Source: Nocardiopsis algeriensis (GTDB taxonomy: Bacteria; Actinomycetota; Actinomycetes; Streptosporangiales; Streptosporangiaceae). From it: a DNA stretch of 64,000 bases. The notes under the pieces were generated by a model that was given only the letters and a program-made list of their open reading frames with translations, did not search any database and was not told the DNA's origin. The stretch spans positions 335,893 through 399,892 of the forward strand of contig NZ_JACHJO010000002.1 in the NCBI RefSeq assembly GCF_014203695.1. The letters are read 5' to 3'. Made by a program: the position numbers and the translations under genes. Shown here piece after piece: positions 10,451 to 19,598 of the stretch; positions within the stretch are counted from its first letter, which is position 1; each line of letters opens with the position of its first letter.

Positions 10451-11905
10451 TCAGGCGCCGTGGGCGGCCGCCTCGCGGGCGGCGGCCTCGCGGTAGCGGT
10501 CGAGGACCTCGGGCGCGTGCGGTGCCGTGTACGTCCGGCTCCGCCCCGTCTCCCAGCGCGGAGGCGTCTCTTCGCCGGACAGCACCCAGGCGGCCTGCCG
10601 GGCCGCGCCGTCGGCCACGTACTCCCCCGGCTCGGGGACGTCCACGGGCACCCCCAGGACGGCCGGGGCGATTCGGCGCACGGCCTCCGAACGGGCGGCG
10701 CCGCCGACGAGGGTGATGCGCTCGACGCCGACGCCCTGGGCGCGGACGGCCTCCATGGCCTCGGCCATGAGGCAGAGCATGCCCTCGACCGCCGCGCGGG
10801 CGAGGTTCTCCCGTGTCATGGAGGACAGCGTCATACCGTGCAGGGAACCGGTGGCGTCCGGCAGATTGGGGGTCCGCTCCCCCTCCAGGTGGGGCACGTG
10901 GACCAGCCCTCCGGCCCCGGCCTCCGCCCGCAGCGCGAGCTCGCCCAGTTCGTCGAGGCCGATGCCGAGAACGCGCGCCGCGGCGTCGAGGACGCGGGCG
11001 GCGTTGAGCGTGCACGCCAGGGGGAGGTGGGCCCCCGTGGCGTCGGCGAATCCGGCGACCAGGCCGCTGGGGTCGGCGGCGGGCACCTCCGAGACGGCGG
11101 CGACCACGCCCGAGGTGCCCAGGGACAGGAAGACCTGGCCGGTGCGGAGCCCGAGGCCCAGCGCCGCCCCGGCGTTGTCGCCGCTGCCGGGACCCAGCAC
11201 CAGGTGGGAGAGCCCGGCATCCGGGTCGCCCGTCCCCGCCCGCTCCCCCGGGCCGAGCACGCGGGGCAGGACGATGCGCCGCGCCTCCGCCTCGTCCCGG
11301 CGCAGGGCCAGGGCGAGCAGGTCGTACCGGTAGGTGTCGGCGGCCGCCTGGAAGTAGCCGGTGCCCGAGGCGTCGGAGCGGTCGGTCACCAGCGTCTCCG
11401 CGCCGACCGACCCCGACAGCCGCCAGGTGAGCCAGTCGTGCGGAAGCGCGACGGCGGCGATCCGGGCCGCGTTCCCGGGTTCGTGGTCGGCCAGCCACCG
11501 GAGCTTGGCGGCGGTGAGCGAGGCGACCGGGACCGTTCCGGTCTCGGAGGCCCAGCGGCGCGCCCCCTCCTCCCGGTCGCCGTCGCCGAGGTCGGTGACC
11601 AGGTCCGCCGCGGCCCCGGCCGAGCGGGTGTCGTTCCACAGCAGGGCCGGGCGGATCACCTCGCCGCGGTCGTCGAGGCAGATCATGCCGTGCTGCTGCC
11701 CGGCGACGGAGAGGGCGGACACGTCGTCCAGTCCGCCCGCCTGTTCGACGGCCCGCCGGAGGGCGGACCACCACTCCTCGGGGTGGACCTCGGTGCCGGG
11801 CGGGTGCGCGGCGGAACCCTGCCGGACGAGCCCGCCGCTCTCCGCGTCGCGGATGACGACCTTGCACGACTGCGTCGAGGAGTCGACGCCTGCGACGAGA
11901 GCCAT
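10451..11905 (-). CDS. xylB: xylulokinase
   Basis: 484 residues, the usual length. FGGY-family sugar kinase that phosphorylates D-xylulose with ATP to xylulose 5-phosphate for the pentose phosphate pathway. N-terminal ATP-phosphate motif [13 protein letters not shown], the sugar-site segment [12 protein letters not shown] and WNDTRS, then the C-terminal half with LSLGTSGVV and [14 protein letters not shown] (adenosine site). It starts 9 bp after xylA on the same strand and is certainly cotranscribed, giving a two-step xylose route. Expression should depend on the ROK regulator opposite xylA. Confidence 0.95.
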   Translation of the reverse strand: MALVAGVDSSTQSCKVVIRDAESGGLVRQGSAAHPPGTEVHPEEWWSALRRAVEQAGGLDDVSALSVAGQQHGMICLDDRGEVIRPALLWNDTRSAGAAADLVTDLGDGDREEGARRWASETGTVPVASLTAAKLRWLADHEPGNAARIAAVALPHDWLTWRLSGSVGAETLVTDRSDASGTGYFQAAADTYRYDLLALALRRDEAEARRIVLPRVLGPGERAGTGDPDAGLSHLVLGPGSGDNAGAALGLGLRTGQVFLSLGTSGVVAAVSEVPAADPSGLVAGFADATGAHLPLACTLNAARVLDAAARVLGIGLDELGELALRAEAGAGGLVHVPHLEGERTPNLPDATGSLHGMTLSSMTRENLARAAVEGMLCLMAEAMEAVRAQGVGVERITLVGGAARSEAVRRIAPAVLGVPVDVPEPGEYVADGAARQAAWVLSGEETPPRWETGRSRTYTAPHAPEVLDRYREAAAREAAAHGA

Positions 11906-11914
11906 GGCGCCCCC

Positions 11915-13093
11915 TCAGCCGATGAGGTGTTCGAGGGCGAGCTGCTGCAGGCGCACGAAGCCGAAGTCGCGCTTGGCCGCCTCCTCGGGGTCGAAGCCGT
12001 CGTCCGCGGCCAGGAACTGCTCCACCGTCTCGCCCTCTCCCAGGGTGGGGACCGCCAGGTCGGGCACACCGGCGTGCTCCAGCGCCTCCTGGACCCGGGG
12101 GTCGGCACGGAAGGCGCGGGCCTTCTCCGCCAGCATGATGTAGGTGGACATGCAGGCCTTCGCGGACTCCCACACGCCGTCCATGTACTCGGTGCGGGAG
12201 GGCTTGTAGTCGAAGTGGCGGGGGCCGGTGTAGCGCGGCCCGTCGGGGTAACCGGGAAAGCCGTTCTCCAGCAGGTCCACGGTGAAGAAGGCCGACATCA
12301 GGTCGCCGTGGCCGAACACCAGGTCCTGGTCGTACTTCATGCCGCGCTGGCCGTTGAGGTCGATGTGGAACAGCTTGCCGCTCCACAGCGCCTGCCCGAG
12401 GGCGTGGGTGTAGTTGAGCCCCGCCATCTGCTCGTGGCCGGTCTCGGGGTTGAGCCCGACGATGTCCCCGTGCTCCAGCTCGGCGATGAGGCCGAGGGCG
12501 TGGCCGACGGTGGGGAGGAAGATGTCGCCGCGCGGTTCGTTGGGCTTGGGCTCCAGGCCGATGCGCAGGTCGTAACCCTGGGACTTGATGTAGCCCGCGA
12601 CGGTGTCCAGGCCCTCCTTGTACCGCTCCATCGCCGCGTAGAGGTCCTTGGAGCCGTCGTACTCGCTGCCCTCGCGTCCGCCCCACATCACGAAGGTGGT
12701 GGCGCCCATCTGGGCGGCGCGGTCGACCGCGCGCAGGACCTTGCGCAGTCCGAAGCGGCGCACGGAGCGGTCGTTGGAGGTCAGGCCGCCGTCCTTGAAG
12801 ACGGGGTGCGTGAAGGTGTTGGTCGTGACCATCTCGACGACGAGCCCGGCCCGGTCGGTGGCCTCCTTGAGGCGGCCGAGGATCTTGTCCTTGGCGGCCT
12901 CGTCGGCGTCGAAGGGGAACACGTCGTTGTCGTGGAAGGTCACACCCCAGGCACCGATCTCGGCCAGGCGCTCGGTGTACTCCCAGGGCTCAAGAGCCGG
13001 TCGGGTGGCCGCGCCGAACGGGTCGGCGCCCGTCCAGCCGACCGTCCACAGGCCGAACGAGAACTTGTCCTCAGGTGTGGGCCGGCGAGTCAT
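11915..13093 (-). CDS. xylA: xylose isomerase
   Basis: 392 residues. TIM-barrel enzyme converting D-xylose to D-xylulose using two divalent metals. Family I (Streptomyces-type, short) features are clear: [29 protein letters not shown] with the catalytic His, [26 protein letters not shown] metal ligand, [10 protein letters not shown] and [16 protein letters not shown]. The start is the second of two close ATGs: AGGAAGGGG is 8 nt before 13093 but overlaps the one at 13099. xylB follows by 9 bp. A putative ROK operator and the divergent regulator lie just upstream. Confidence 0.96.
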   Translation of the reverse strand: MTRRPTPEDKFSFGLWTVGWTGADPFGAATRPALEPWEYTERLAEIGAWGVTFHDNDVFPFDADEAAKDKILGRLKEATDRAGLVVEMVTTNTFTHPVFKDGGLTSNDRSVRRFGLRKVLRAVDRAAQMGATTFVMWGGREGSEYDGSKDLYAAMERYKEGLDTVAGYIKSQGYDLRIGLEPKPNEPRGDIFLPTVGHALGLIAELEHGDIVGLNPETGHEQMAGLNYTHALGQALWSGKLFHIDLNGQRGMKYDQDLVFGHGDLMSAFFTVDLLENGFPGYPDGPRYTGPRHFDYKPSRTEYMDGVWESAKACMSTYIMLAEKARAFRADPRVQEALEHAGVPDLAVPTLGEGETVEQFLAADDGFDPEEAAKRDFGFVRLQQLALEHLIG

Positions 13094-13110
13094 CGGCATC
13101 CCCTTCCTCA

Positions 13111-13133
13111 TTTTGTTTCGCAGATGAACATAA
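13111..13133. promoter_or_regulatory. putative ROK-regulator operator between xylA and its regulator
   Basis: Imperfect inverted repeat TTTTGTTTC / TTATGTTCA (second arm read on the minus strand) centred at 13122; six of the first seven positions match. AT-rich arms with a TTxTGTT core resemble operators of XylR/NagC-type ROK proteins. On the minus strand it contains TATGTT, a plausible xylA -10 box, so a bound repressor would block xylA. Not experimentally supported. Confidence 0.5.
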
Positions 13134-13146
13134 TCCTGCGGCCCGC

Positions 13147-13159
13147 TAGAGTCAATGGC
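13147..13159 (+). promoter_or_regulatory. -10 box for leaderless ROK-regulator transcript
   Basis: TAGAGT at 13147-13152 followed by seven bases and then GTG. In actinobacteria a TANNNT box this close to the start codon usually means a leaderless mRNA. It supports GTG 13160 over the ATG at 13124, which lies inside the putative operator. Confidence 0.5.
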
Positions 13160-14374
13160 GTGCCACATGCTTTCCCGACCCCTGTCCGCGCCTCGACCGG
13201 GGCGCGGCAGTCCTCCATCCGCGAGGCCAACCTCGCCCTTGCCACCCGCACCGTGCTGGCTTCCCCCACCCCCCTGTCCCGGGCGGGTGTGGCGGCGGCG
13301 ACGGGCATGACCCGTGCGACCGCCGCACGCCTCGTGGACGAGCTCGTCGCGGGCGGAATCCTCGCGGAGCAGGAACAGGAGGCGGCCCAGGGCCGGGGGC
13401 GGCCGGCACGCCCCCTTGCGGCGGGCGGGGCCATCGCGGCGGTCGGCCTCCAGGCGGGCGTCACCTTCCTGGCCGGGCGCGTCGTCGGCCTGTCCGGGGA
13501 CGTCCTGGCCGAGCGGCGCGAGCCCGGCGACTTCCGCGACAGCGATCCCGGCCCCGTTCTGGAGCGGCTCGACGCACTCGCCGCGGACCTGGTGGCGCGG
13601 GTCCCCTCCGGTACGCGCCTGGTCGGCGCGGGTCTGGCCCTACCCGGAATCGTCTCCGCCGACACCGGGACGCTGCTGGTGGCACCCAACCTGGGCTGGT
13701 CGGACGTACGGCCCGCGGACCTCATGACCCGCACGGCACGTGCCGGTCTGTCCCTGCGTGTGGGGAACGAGGCGGACCTGGCGGCCCGGGCGGTCGCCGA
13801 GGCCTCCCCCGGGCGGCCCGGCCCCTGGCCGGACTTCGTCTACCTCTCGGGCGAGATCGGCCTGGGCGGGGCCGCGGTGCTCGACGGCTCGGTACTGGCC
13901 GGCCGCCACGGCTGGGCGGGGGAGATCGGGCACGTCTGCGTGGACCCCGACGGGCCGCCGTGCCGGTGCGGTTCCACCGGCTGCCTGGAGCAGTACGCGG
14001 GGCGCGGCGCCCTGCTCGCCGCGGCCGGGCTGCCCGTCGACCACCCCCTGACCGATCTGGCCGACCGCGCGGGCGCGGGAGACCCGGCCGCCGAGCGGGC
14101 CCTCGACCGCGCGGCACGGGCCCTGGGTATCGCGCTGGCGGGAGCGGTCAACATCCTCGACATCCCCGTGGTCCTGCTCGGGGGCCATCTGGCCGACGTC
14201 GCCGACCGCCTGCTGCCGCCGCTGCGGGAGCACCTGCGCCGGCGCGTGCTGTCCGGCCGCTGGGTGACGCCCCGGGTGGAGGCCTGCCCGGCCGGCCCCG
14301 CCCCGGGTGCGGCGGGCGCGGCGCTCCTGGAGCTCGCCGGTGTCGTGGCCGACCCGGCGCGCTGGCTCCGCTAG
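13160..14374 (+). CDS. ROK-family transcriptional regulator of xylose genes
   Basis: 404 residues from GTG 13160. Residues 15-80 form a winged helix-turn-helix ([38 protein letters not shown]), followed by a sugar-kinase-like ROK domain: [38 protein letters not shown] and the zinc motif [14 protein letters not shown]. Members such as XylR repress xylose genes and release DNA when a sugar binds. Position opposite xylAB with a palindrome between them argues for that role; xylose as inducer is inferred. Its TAG stop lies in a CTAG that bounds a small inserted element. Confidence 0.88.
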   Translation: MPHAFPTPVRASTGARQSSIREANLALATRTVLASPTPLSRAGVAAATGMTRATAARLVDELVAGGILAEQEQEAAQGRGRPARPLAAGGAIAAVGLQAGVTFLAGRVVGLSGDVLAERREPGDFRDSDPGPVLERLDALAADLVARVPSGTRLVGAGLALPGIVSADTGTLLVAPNLGWSDVRPADLMTRTARAGLSLRVGNEADLAARAVAEASPGRPGPWPDFVYLSGEIGLGGAAVLDGSVLAGRHGWAGEIGHVCVDPDGPPCRCGSTGCLEQYAGRGALLAAAGLPVDHPLTDLADRAGAGDPAAERALDRAARALGIALAGAVNILDIPVVLLGGHLADVADRLLPPLREHLRRRVLSGRWVTPRVEACPAGPAPGAAGAALLELAGVVADPARWLR

Positions 14375-14458
14375 GCCCTGCTGTGTGGACGCTCTCACCG
14401 TGTCGGCGGAACCGATCCCCCGGCGAACGGCCGAGGTGATCCGAAGGACAAGGCCTAG
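14371..14458. mobile_element. 80-bp mini-element bounded by CTAG
   Basis: An 80-bp insert lies between two CTAG copies (14371-14374 and 14455-14458). Its ends are weakly inverted (GGCCCTGCTG / GGCCTTGTCC including the CTAG-adjacent G). Each CTAG supplies the TAG stop of a converging gene, so removing the insert would leave both genes sharing one CTAG. About 60 bp of it (from 14375) match, inverted and at roughly 85 percent identity, the right end of the element at 19594-19829. No coding capacity. Likely a deletion derivative (MITE-like) of a CTAG-targeting insertion sequence. Confidence 0.6.
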
Positions 14459-15045
14459 AGAAGCCCGTAGTGGGCGCGGCCCTCGCGGGAGAGCATGGCG
14501 GTGACCATGAAGACGGCGAAGCCCAGCGGGACGGCGAGGAGGAGGTCGCCCGCCAGCAGCATCCACAGCAGAAGGGCGCCCGCGGCGGTCTGGAAGAGCA
14601 CCACGCCCCAGAAGACGCCGACCGTCCGGGTGCGGATCCGTGTCGCGAGCACGGTGGACAGCAGCCCGTAGGCGCCGGTGACCGCCGCCATGACCGTCAT
14701 GGCGCTGCGCATCGCCTCGATGGTGAACGGGAACTCGACGCCCTGCTCCTCGGCGATCGCGGCCTGCTCCCGCAGGACCAGGGCCATCTCCTCGGGCGGC
14801 GTGCTCAGACCGAGCACGAACAGCACCGCCAGCGCGAGGCCCGACGCGCCGCCCACGAACATCAGGTTCCGCACGGTCGCGACCTTGCGGGGCAGCGGCG
14901 CGTCGGGGCTGAGAGCGGGACCGGTCCGGTGCGCCGGTCCCGGGTGCGGCGGAACGCCGTCCCGGTGCCCGTCGGAATCGTACGGGTCCTGGCCAGGGGG
15001 AAACACGAACGTCCTCCGAGGGGTCGGATCTGCTTGCCCGTCCAT
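14455..15045 (-). CDS. four-span membrane protein, unknown function
   Basis: 196 residues from ATG 15045. I do not recognise a named family. Residues 1-60 are hydrophilic and rich in Pro, Asp and Gly, then four hydrophobic segments: VRNLMFVGGASGLALAVLFV (about 70-90), an AMTVMAAVTGAYGLLSTVL stretch, GVFWGVVLFQTAAGALLLWM and LLLAVPLGFAVFMVTAML. The N-terminal tail is likely cytoplasmic. TACGAT about 30 nt upstream of the start could be its -10 box. The stop TAG lies in the CTAG bounding the mini-element. An upstream in-frame ATG (MSLRVTIRRD) would overlap that box. Confidence 0.65.
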   Translation of the reverse strand: MDGQADPTPRRTFVFPPGQDPYDSDGHRDGVPPHPGPAHRTGPALSPDAPLPRKVATVRNLMFVGGASGLALAVLFVLGLSTPPEEMALVLREQAAIAEEQGVEFPFTIEAMRSAMTVMAAVTGAYGLLSTVLATRIRTRTVGVFWGVVLFQTAAGALLLWMLLAGDLLLAVPLGFAVFMVTAMLSREGRAHYGLL

Positions 15046-15177
15046 GGTAGGGCGGCGGACCCGGCGGAGCGGATCTCGGCGAATCGTAACCCGCAGGGAC
15101 ATGACCGATCCCCCTCGGCCCTCTAGTCTTTCGATCCGAGACCCCTTCCCCCGCTTCCCCGAAGGAGCCCCCCGCAC

Positions 15178-17307
15178 ATGTTCGGACCCGCGCGCGCCTC
15201 GGCCGCGCTGATACTCGCGGGCGCCCTCACGGTCCCGCTCGCACCGGCCGCGGCGGCCGTTCCCGCGGAGCCCGCCGACGGCACCGGTTTCACCCTGACC
15301 CTGCTGCACGCCAACGACCCCGAGTCGCAGCTGCTGCACGCCGCCGACCAGGAGGACTTCGGCGGCGCCGCCCGCTTCACCACGCTGCTCCAGGAGCTGC
15401 GCGCCGCCGAGGAGGTCGGCCTGGAGGCCGGGGACGACGAGGCCGACCGGCGCGGCGTCGTCACGGTCAACTCCGGCGACATGTACCTGCCCGGTCCGGA
15501 GCTGTCCGCCTCGTTGGAGGAGGGCGCCCCGTTCCACGACGCGATCGCCGCCGGACACGCGGGCTACGACGCGATCTCCATGGGCAACCACGAGTTCGAC
15601 TTCGGTCCGGACCTGTACGCGGACTTCCTGGGGCAGCTCCCCGGCACCACGGTGCTGGCCGCCAACGTCGACGTGTCCGGCGAGCCGTCCCTGGCCGCCC
15701 TGGCGGACGAGGGTCGGATCGCGCCCAGCACCGTCGTGGACGCGGGCGGCGAGCAGATCGGCCTCGTCGGCGCCCTCTACCCGCCGCTGGCCACCATCAC
15801 CAGCCCCCGCGACGTGGTGGTCGAGGACCTGGTCGCCCCGGTACAGGCCGAGGTCGACCGCCTCACCGCCGAGGGGATCGACAAGATCGTCCTGATCTCG
15901 CACCTCCAGGGCATCACCTACGAGGAGCAGGTGGCGCGGCAGCTGACCGGGGTCGACGTGATTGTCGCCGGCGGCGGGCACGAGGTCATGGCGAACCCGG
16001 ACGACGCCCTGGTCCCCGGTGACACGGTCACCGCCCACCCCGGTACGGGCGAGCCGCTCTCCTACCCGCTGATCGCCACCAACCCCGACGGGGACGCGGT
16101 GCCGATCGTGACCGCCGGGTCCGACTACAAGTACGTGGGCCGCCTGGTCGTCAACTTCGACGCCGACGGTGATCTGGTGTCGGTCTCCGAGCGCTCCGGT
16201 GCGGTCCGGGTCTCGGGCACCGGCGCCGACGCGGTCGATCCGCACCCCGCCGTGCAGGAGCAGGTGACCGATCCGGTCGCGGACCACGTCGCCGGGCTGG
16301 CCGGGACCGAGGTCGCCCGGAGCGAGGTCGCCCTGAACGGCGTCCGCGACCCGGGGGTGCGCACCCAGGAGACCAACCTCGGCAACCTGATGGCCGACGC
16401 CCTGCTGGACACCGGTGTGCGCAGGGCGGAGGAGTACGGAGTCCCCCGGCCGCAGATCGGCATCCAGAACGGCGGCGGCATCCGCAACGACTCGGTGATC
16501 CCGGCGGGACCGCTGTCCTCCCTGGACACCTACTCGATCGCCCCCTTCGCCAACCAGGTGGCCGTCGTACCCGACCTCCCGCGATCGCAGATCAAGGAGC
16601 TGCTGGAACGGGGCGTGGCCGCGGCGCCGGCCGCCGACGGGGCGTTCATGCAGGTCGCCGGCGTGAACTTCGCCTACGACCCCGAGCGCACCGCCCAGGT
16701 GGTGGCCGAGGACGGCACGGTGACCACCCCGGGCGAGCGGGTCCGCAGCGCGATCCTGCACGACGGCACGGTGATCGTCGAGGACGGCGAGGTCGTGGAG
16801 GGTGACCCGGTCGGGGTCGCCACCAACGACTTCTCCGCCAGGGGCGGTGACAGCTACCCCTTCCGCGGCGCCGACTTCACCGTGGTGGGAACCACCTACC
16901 AGGGCGCCTTGGAGAGCTTCCTCACCGGGACCCTGGAGGGGCGGGTGACCGAGGAGTCCTACCCCGAGGGCGGTTCCGGCCGCATCGTCGTGGGCGAGCG
17001 GGCCACCGTTCCCGGCACCGGACCGTCCGAGCCGGGGCCGACCGACCCGCAGCCGACCGAGCCCGGCGGCGAACCGGCCGACCCGCAGCCGGCGGAGCCG
17101 CGACCGACCGCCCCCGGCGAGGGCCCGAGCGCCCCTTCCGGCGAGGGGCCGGGCGGCGACGGCGGGAAGCCGCTTCCCAGAACCGGTGCCGCGCTGACCG
17201 GCCTCGTCGCGGCCGCGGTCGCCGCGGTGGTGCTCGGTGGCGCCGCCCTGCTCCTGGGCCGCGGGCGCCGCGACCGGAGTGCCGGGGACGAGCCCTCCGA
17301 GGGCTGA
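15178..17307 (+). CDS. wall-anchored bifunctional metallophosphatase/5'-nucleotidase (UshA/YfkN type)
   Basis: 709 residues. Signal peptide at 1-26 (hydrophobic core, AAAA cleavage region). Residues 40-330 are a calcineurin-like metallophosphatase domain: LLHANDPESQLL, VNSGDMYLPG, ISMGNHEFDFG, ISHLQG, GGGHE. Residues 360-600 are the 5'-nucleotidase C-terminal domain with NGGGIRN and YSIAPFANQVAVV. A Pro/Glu/Gly-rich spacer leads to LPRTG at 666-670, a hydrophobic helix and a basic tail, so a sortase should attach it to peptidoglycan. It would hydrolyse extracellular nucleotides, giving phosphate and nucleosides. The first metal motif reads NDPE rather than NDxH, as in some homologues. A hairpin terminator follows. 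Confidence 0.9.
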   Translation: MFGPARASAALILAGALTVPLAPAAAAVPAEPADGTGFTLTLLHANDPESQLLHAADQEDFGGAARFTTLLQELRAAEEVGLEAGDDEADRRGVVTVNSGDMYLPGPELSASLEEGAPFHDAIAAGHAGYDAISMGNHEFDFGPDLYADFLGQLPGTTVLAANVDVSGEPSLAALADEGRIAPSTVVDAGGEQIGLVGALYPPLATITSPRDVVVEDLVAPVQAEVDRLTAEGIDKIVLISHLQGITYEEQVARQLTGVDVIVAGGGHEVMANPDDALVPGDTVTAHPGTGEPLSYPLIATNPDGDAVPIVTAGSDYKYVGRLVVNFDADGDLVSVSERSGAVRVSGTGADAVDPHPAVQEQVTDPVADHVAGLAGTEVARSEVALNGVRDPGVRTQETNLGNLMADALLDTGVRRAEEYGVPRPQIGIQNGGGIRNDSVIPAGPLSSLDTYSIAPFANQVAVVPDLPRSQIKELLERGVAAAPAADGAFMQVAGVNFAYDPERTAQVVAEDGTVTTPGERVRSAILHDGTVIVEDGEVVEGDPVGVATNDFSARGGDSYPFRGADFTVVGTTYQGALESFLTGTLEGRVTEESYPEGGSGRIVVGERATVPGTGPSEPGPTDPQPTEPGGEPADPQPAEPRPTAPGEGPSAPSGEGPGGDGGKPLPRTGAALTGLVAAAVAAVVLGGAALLLGRGRRDRSAGDEPSEG

Positions 17308-17322
17308 CCGTCCGGGTGTGAA

Positions 17323-17349
17323 GGGGCCGCCCTCCGGGGCGGCCCCTTT
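17323..17349 (+). terminator. intrinsic terminator after 5'-nucleotidase
   Basis: Ten-bp stem GGGGCCGCCC / GGGCGGCCCC with a short loop, followed by TTT. Confidence 0.75.
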
Positions 17350-17563
17350 GCGTATTCCCGACCCCTTCCCAAGGCATTCACCGGAGTCGCTTCTTCACTA
17401 TGCGCATCCCCTCTTCCTGCGAATGGCATCTCTTCGCCAAGGAAAGGCAAAGAGAGTCGCCAGACGTCCCTTTTGTGTGATTTGTCCGATATGAGGTTGA
17501 CGCATTTCCAACCAAGCTTGGGGCATCCGGCGCGCATAATAGGGAAATGCACGACCCCGGACC

Positions 17564-17576
17564 TACGATCGGCAGC
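17564..17576 (+). promoter_or_regulatory. -10 box for leaderless response-regulator transcript
   Basis: TACGAT at 17564-17569, seven bases, then ATG. The same TACGAT-N7-ATG arrangement precedes mrp at 51172. A second possible box, CATAAT, sits six bases before an in-frame ATG at 17547; the family N-terminus favours 17577. Confidence 0.5.
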
Positions 17577-18245
17577 ATGACCTGTGTTTTGCTGGCCGAA
17601 GACGACACCTCGATCTCCGAGCCACTCGCGCGCGCACTCCGCCGCGAGGGCTACACAGTGGATGTGACCGTCAACGGTGTTGAGACACTCGACCGCGCCC
17701 GTGCAGGGGACATCGACCTCCTGGTCCTGGACCTGGGCCTGCCCGAGATGGACGGGCTGGAGGTGGCACGACGCCTGCGCGCCGAAGGCCACGGAACCCC
17801 GATCCTCATCCTCACGGCCCGAGCCGACGAGGTCGACACCGTCGTGGGCCTCGACGCCGGGGCGGACGACTACGTCACCAAGCCCTTCCGCCTGGCGGAG
17901 CTGCTGGCCCGTGTCCGGGCCCTGCTGCGCAGGGGCGGCGCCGAGGTGCCCGTGGTGCACGGCGTTCGCATCGACAACGACTCCCGGCGCGCCTGGCTGG
18001 GCGACCAGGAACTCCAGCTCACCACGAAGGAGTTCGACCTCCTGCGCGTGCTCGTGCGGGACGCCGGCAAGGTGGTCACCCGCGAGCAGATCATGCGCGA
18101 GGTGTGGGACACCAACTGGTGGGGGTCCACCAAGACCCTCGACATGCACATCTCCTGGCTGCGCCGCAAGCTCGGCGACGACGCCAACCAGCCGTCGTAC
18201 ATCACGACCGTCCGGGGCGTGGGTTTCCGGTTCGAGCGGGACTGA
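17577..18245 (+). CDS. OmpR/PhoB-family response regulator
   Basis: 222 residues. Receiver domain at 3-115 with acidic pair EDD (8-10), phosphoacceptor Asp52 in VLDLGLP, Thr in LTARA and Lys in VTKPF; winged-helix DNA-binding domain at about 130-222 with LTTKEFDLLRVL, REVWDTNWWGSTKTLDMHIS and ITTVRGVGFRFE. Starts MTCVLLAEDD, as close relatives do. The cognate kinase follows after 66 bp. Close actinobacterial relatives are CutR-like regulators; the stimulus is not known from sequence. Confidence 0.92.
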   Translation: MTCVLLAEDDTSISEPLARALRREGYTVDVTVNGVETLDRARAGDIDLLVLDLGLPEMDGLEVARRLRAEGHGTPILILTARADEVDTVVGLDAGADDYVTKPFRLAELLARVRALLRRGGAEVPVVHGVRIDNDSRRAWLGDQELQLTTKEFDLLRVLVRDAGKVVTREQIMREVWDTNWWGSTKTLDMHISWLRRKLGDDANQPSYITTVRGVGFRFERD

Positions 18246-18311
18246 CGAGCCCGTGGGTCCGGCCCGCCCCGTGCCGGTCGCCCACTGCCCGGCCGGACGG
18301 GTGAGGTGACC

Positions 18312-19598
18312 ATGCGCAGGCGGATGCTCTTCTCCACCCTGGCGGTGACCGCCATCGCCGTCCTGCTGCTCGGGCTGCCCCTCGCCGTCCTCACGTACAA
18401 GACGGTGCACGACGAGAGCAACCGTCAGCTGAAAGGGCAGGCGGAGCTGATCGGTGCCGAGAGCGACACCATGCTGGAGGCCTACGGCGAGATCGACCTC
18501 ACCGAGTTCGAGCGGGAGCACCCCGGCCGCTTCGTCAGGATCACCCCTGCGGGGGACTCGGAACCGGTGACCGCGGGCGACCCGGCGCTCGACCCCGGGA
18601 CCGCCGACGCGTCGACCCTGCTGCGGGCCACCACGACCACAGGCCGGGGCACCGTGGTCGAGATCTGGATGGGTACCGAGGAGATCCAGGAGAGCATCGC
18701 CCGCGGCTGGATGGGCATCGCCTCCCTGGTCCTGCTGGCCGTCGGTGTCGCGGTCGGCCTGTCGATGTTCCAGGCCAGGCGCCTCACCCTGCCGCTGATG
18801 GACCTCGCGACCACCGCCGAACGCCTGGGGTCGGGCGTCGCGTCACCGTGGGGGCACCGCTACGGGATCGCCGAGGCCGACCGGGTCGCCGAGGTCCTGG
18901 ACCGCAGCGCCCTGCGCATCGCCAACCTGATCGCCACCGAGCGCCACTTCGCCACCGACGCCTCGCACCAGCTGCGCACGCCTCTCACCGCGCTGACGAT
19001 GCGCCTGGAGGAGATCATCGCGGAGGCCGAGGACCCCGACGTGGTCCGCGAGGAGGGAGCGGCCGCCCTGGCCCAGACCGAGCGCCTCGTCGAGACCGTC
19101 GAGAGCCTGCTCGGGCGGGCGCGCAAGAGCCAGAACGCCAAGGTGGAGAAGGCCGAGATCGATCCGGTCCTCGACCACGTCCAGAGCGAGTGGGCGCCCG
19201 TGCTCCAGCAGGAGAAGCGCACGCTCGTGGTCACCGGAGATCCCGGCCTGACCGCGCTGACGGTCCCCGCCGACCTCAGGCAGATCCTGGCCACCCTGGT
19301 GGAGAACGCCTACAAGCACGGCGCGGGCACGGTGACGATCCGCCGCCTCGACACCGGGGGCTCGGTACGTGTCGAGGTGAGCGACGAGGGCGAGGGCGTC
19401 CCCGAACACCTGTCGGGGCGCATCTTCGAACGCGAGGTGAGCGGAAGCGGCGGCACCGGCCTGGGGCTGGCACTGGCCCGGCACATCGCCGAGGCCGCGG
19501 GAGCCCGGATCGAGCTGGTGCAGGCCAGGCCGACCACCTTCGCGCTCTTCCTGCCCGCCGGAGCCGGCGGGCTGTCGAAGACGGCGGGGCCGGTCTAG
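18312..19598 (+). CDS. sensor histidine kinase
   Basis: 428 residues; ATG 18312 has GAGGTG upstream, a GTG two codons earlier is an alternative. N-terminal transmembrane helix at about 8-28 and a second at about 135-155 bracket a roughly 105-residue extracellular sensor. A HAMP-like linker leads to the H-box FATDASHQLRTPLTAL with His at about 219, N-box ENAYKHG, and G-boxes DEGEGVP and GGTGLGLAL. Partner of the upstream response regulator. Its stop TAG lies in the left TCTAGG copy that flanks the IS remnant. Confidence 0.92.
   Translation: MRRRMLFSTLAVTAIAVLLLGLPLAVLTYKTVHDESNRQLKGQAELIGAESDTMLEAYGEIDLTEFEREHPGRFVRITPAGDSEPVTAGDPALDPGTADASTLLRATTTTGRGTVVEIWMGTEEIQESIARGWMGIASLVLLAVGVAVGLSMFQARRLTLPLMDLATTAERLGSGVASPWGHRYGIAEADRVAEVLDRSALRIANLIATERHFATDASHQLRTPLTALTMRLEEIIAEAEDPDVVREEGAAALAQTERLVETVESLLGRARKSQNAKVEKAEIDPVLDHVQSEWAPVLQQEKRTLVVTGDPGLTALTVPADLRQILATLVENAYKHGAGTVTIRRLDTGGSVRVEVSDEGEGVPEHLSGRIFEREVSGSGGTGLGLALARHIAEAAGARIELVQARPTTFALFLPAGAGGLSKTAGPV

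Noticed and set aside
9572-13159. Possible long N-terminal extension of the ROK regulator reading through xylA and xylB
   Set aside because: The extension is antisense to xylAB; only the part after 13160 has a helix-turn-helix and ROK domain.
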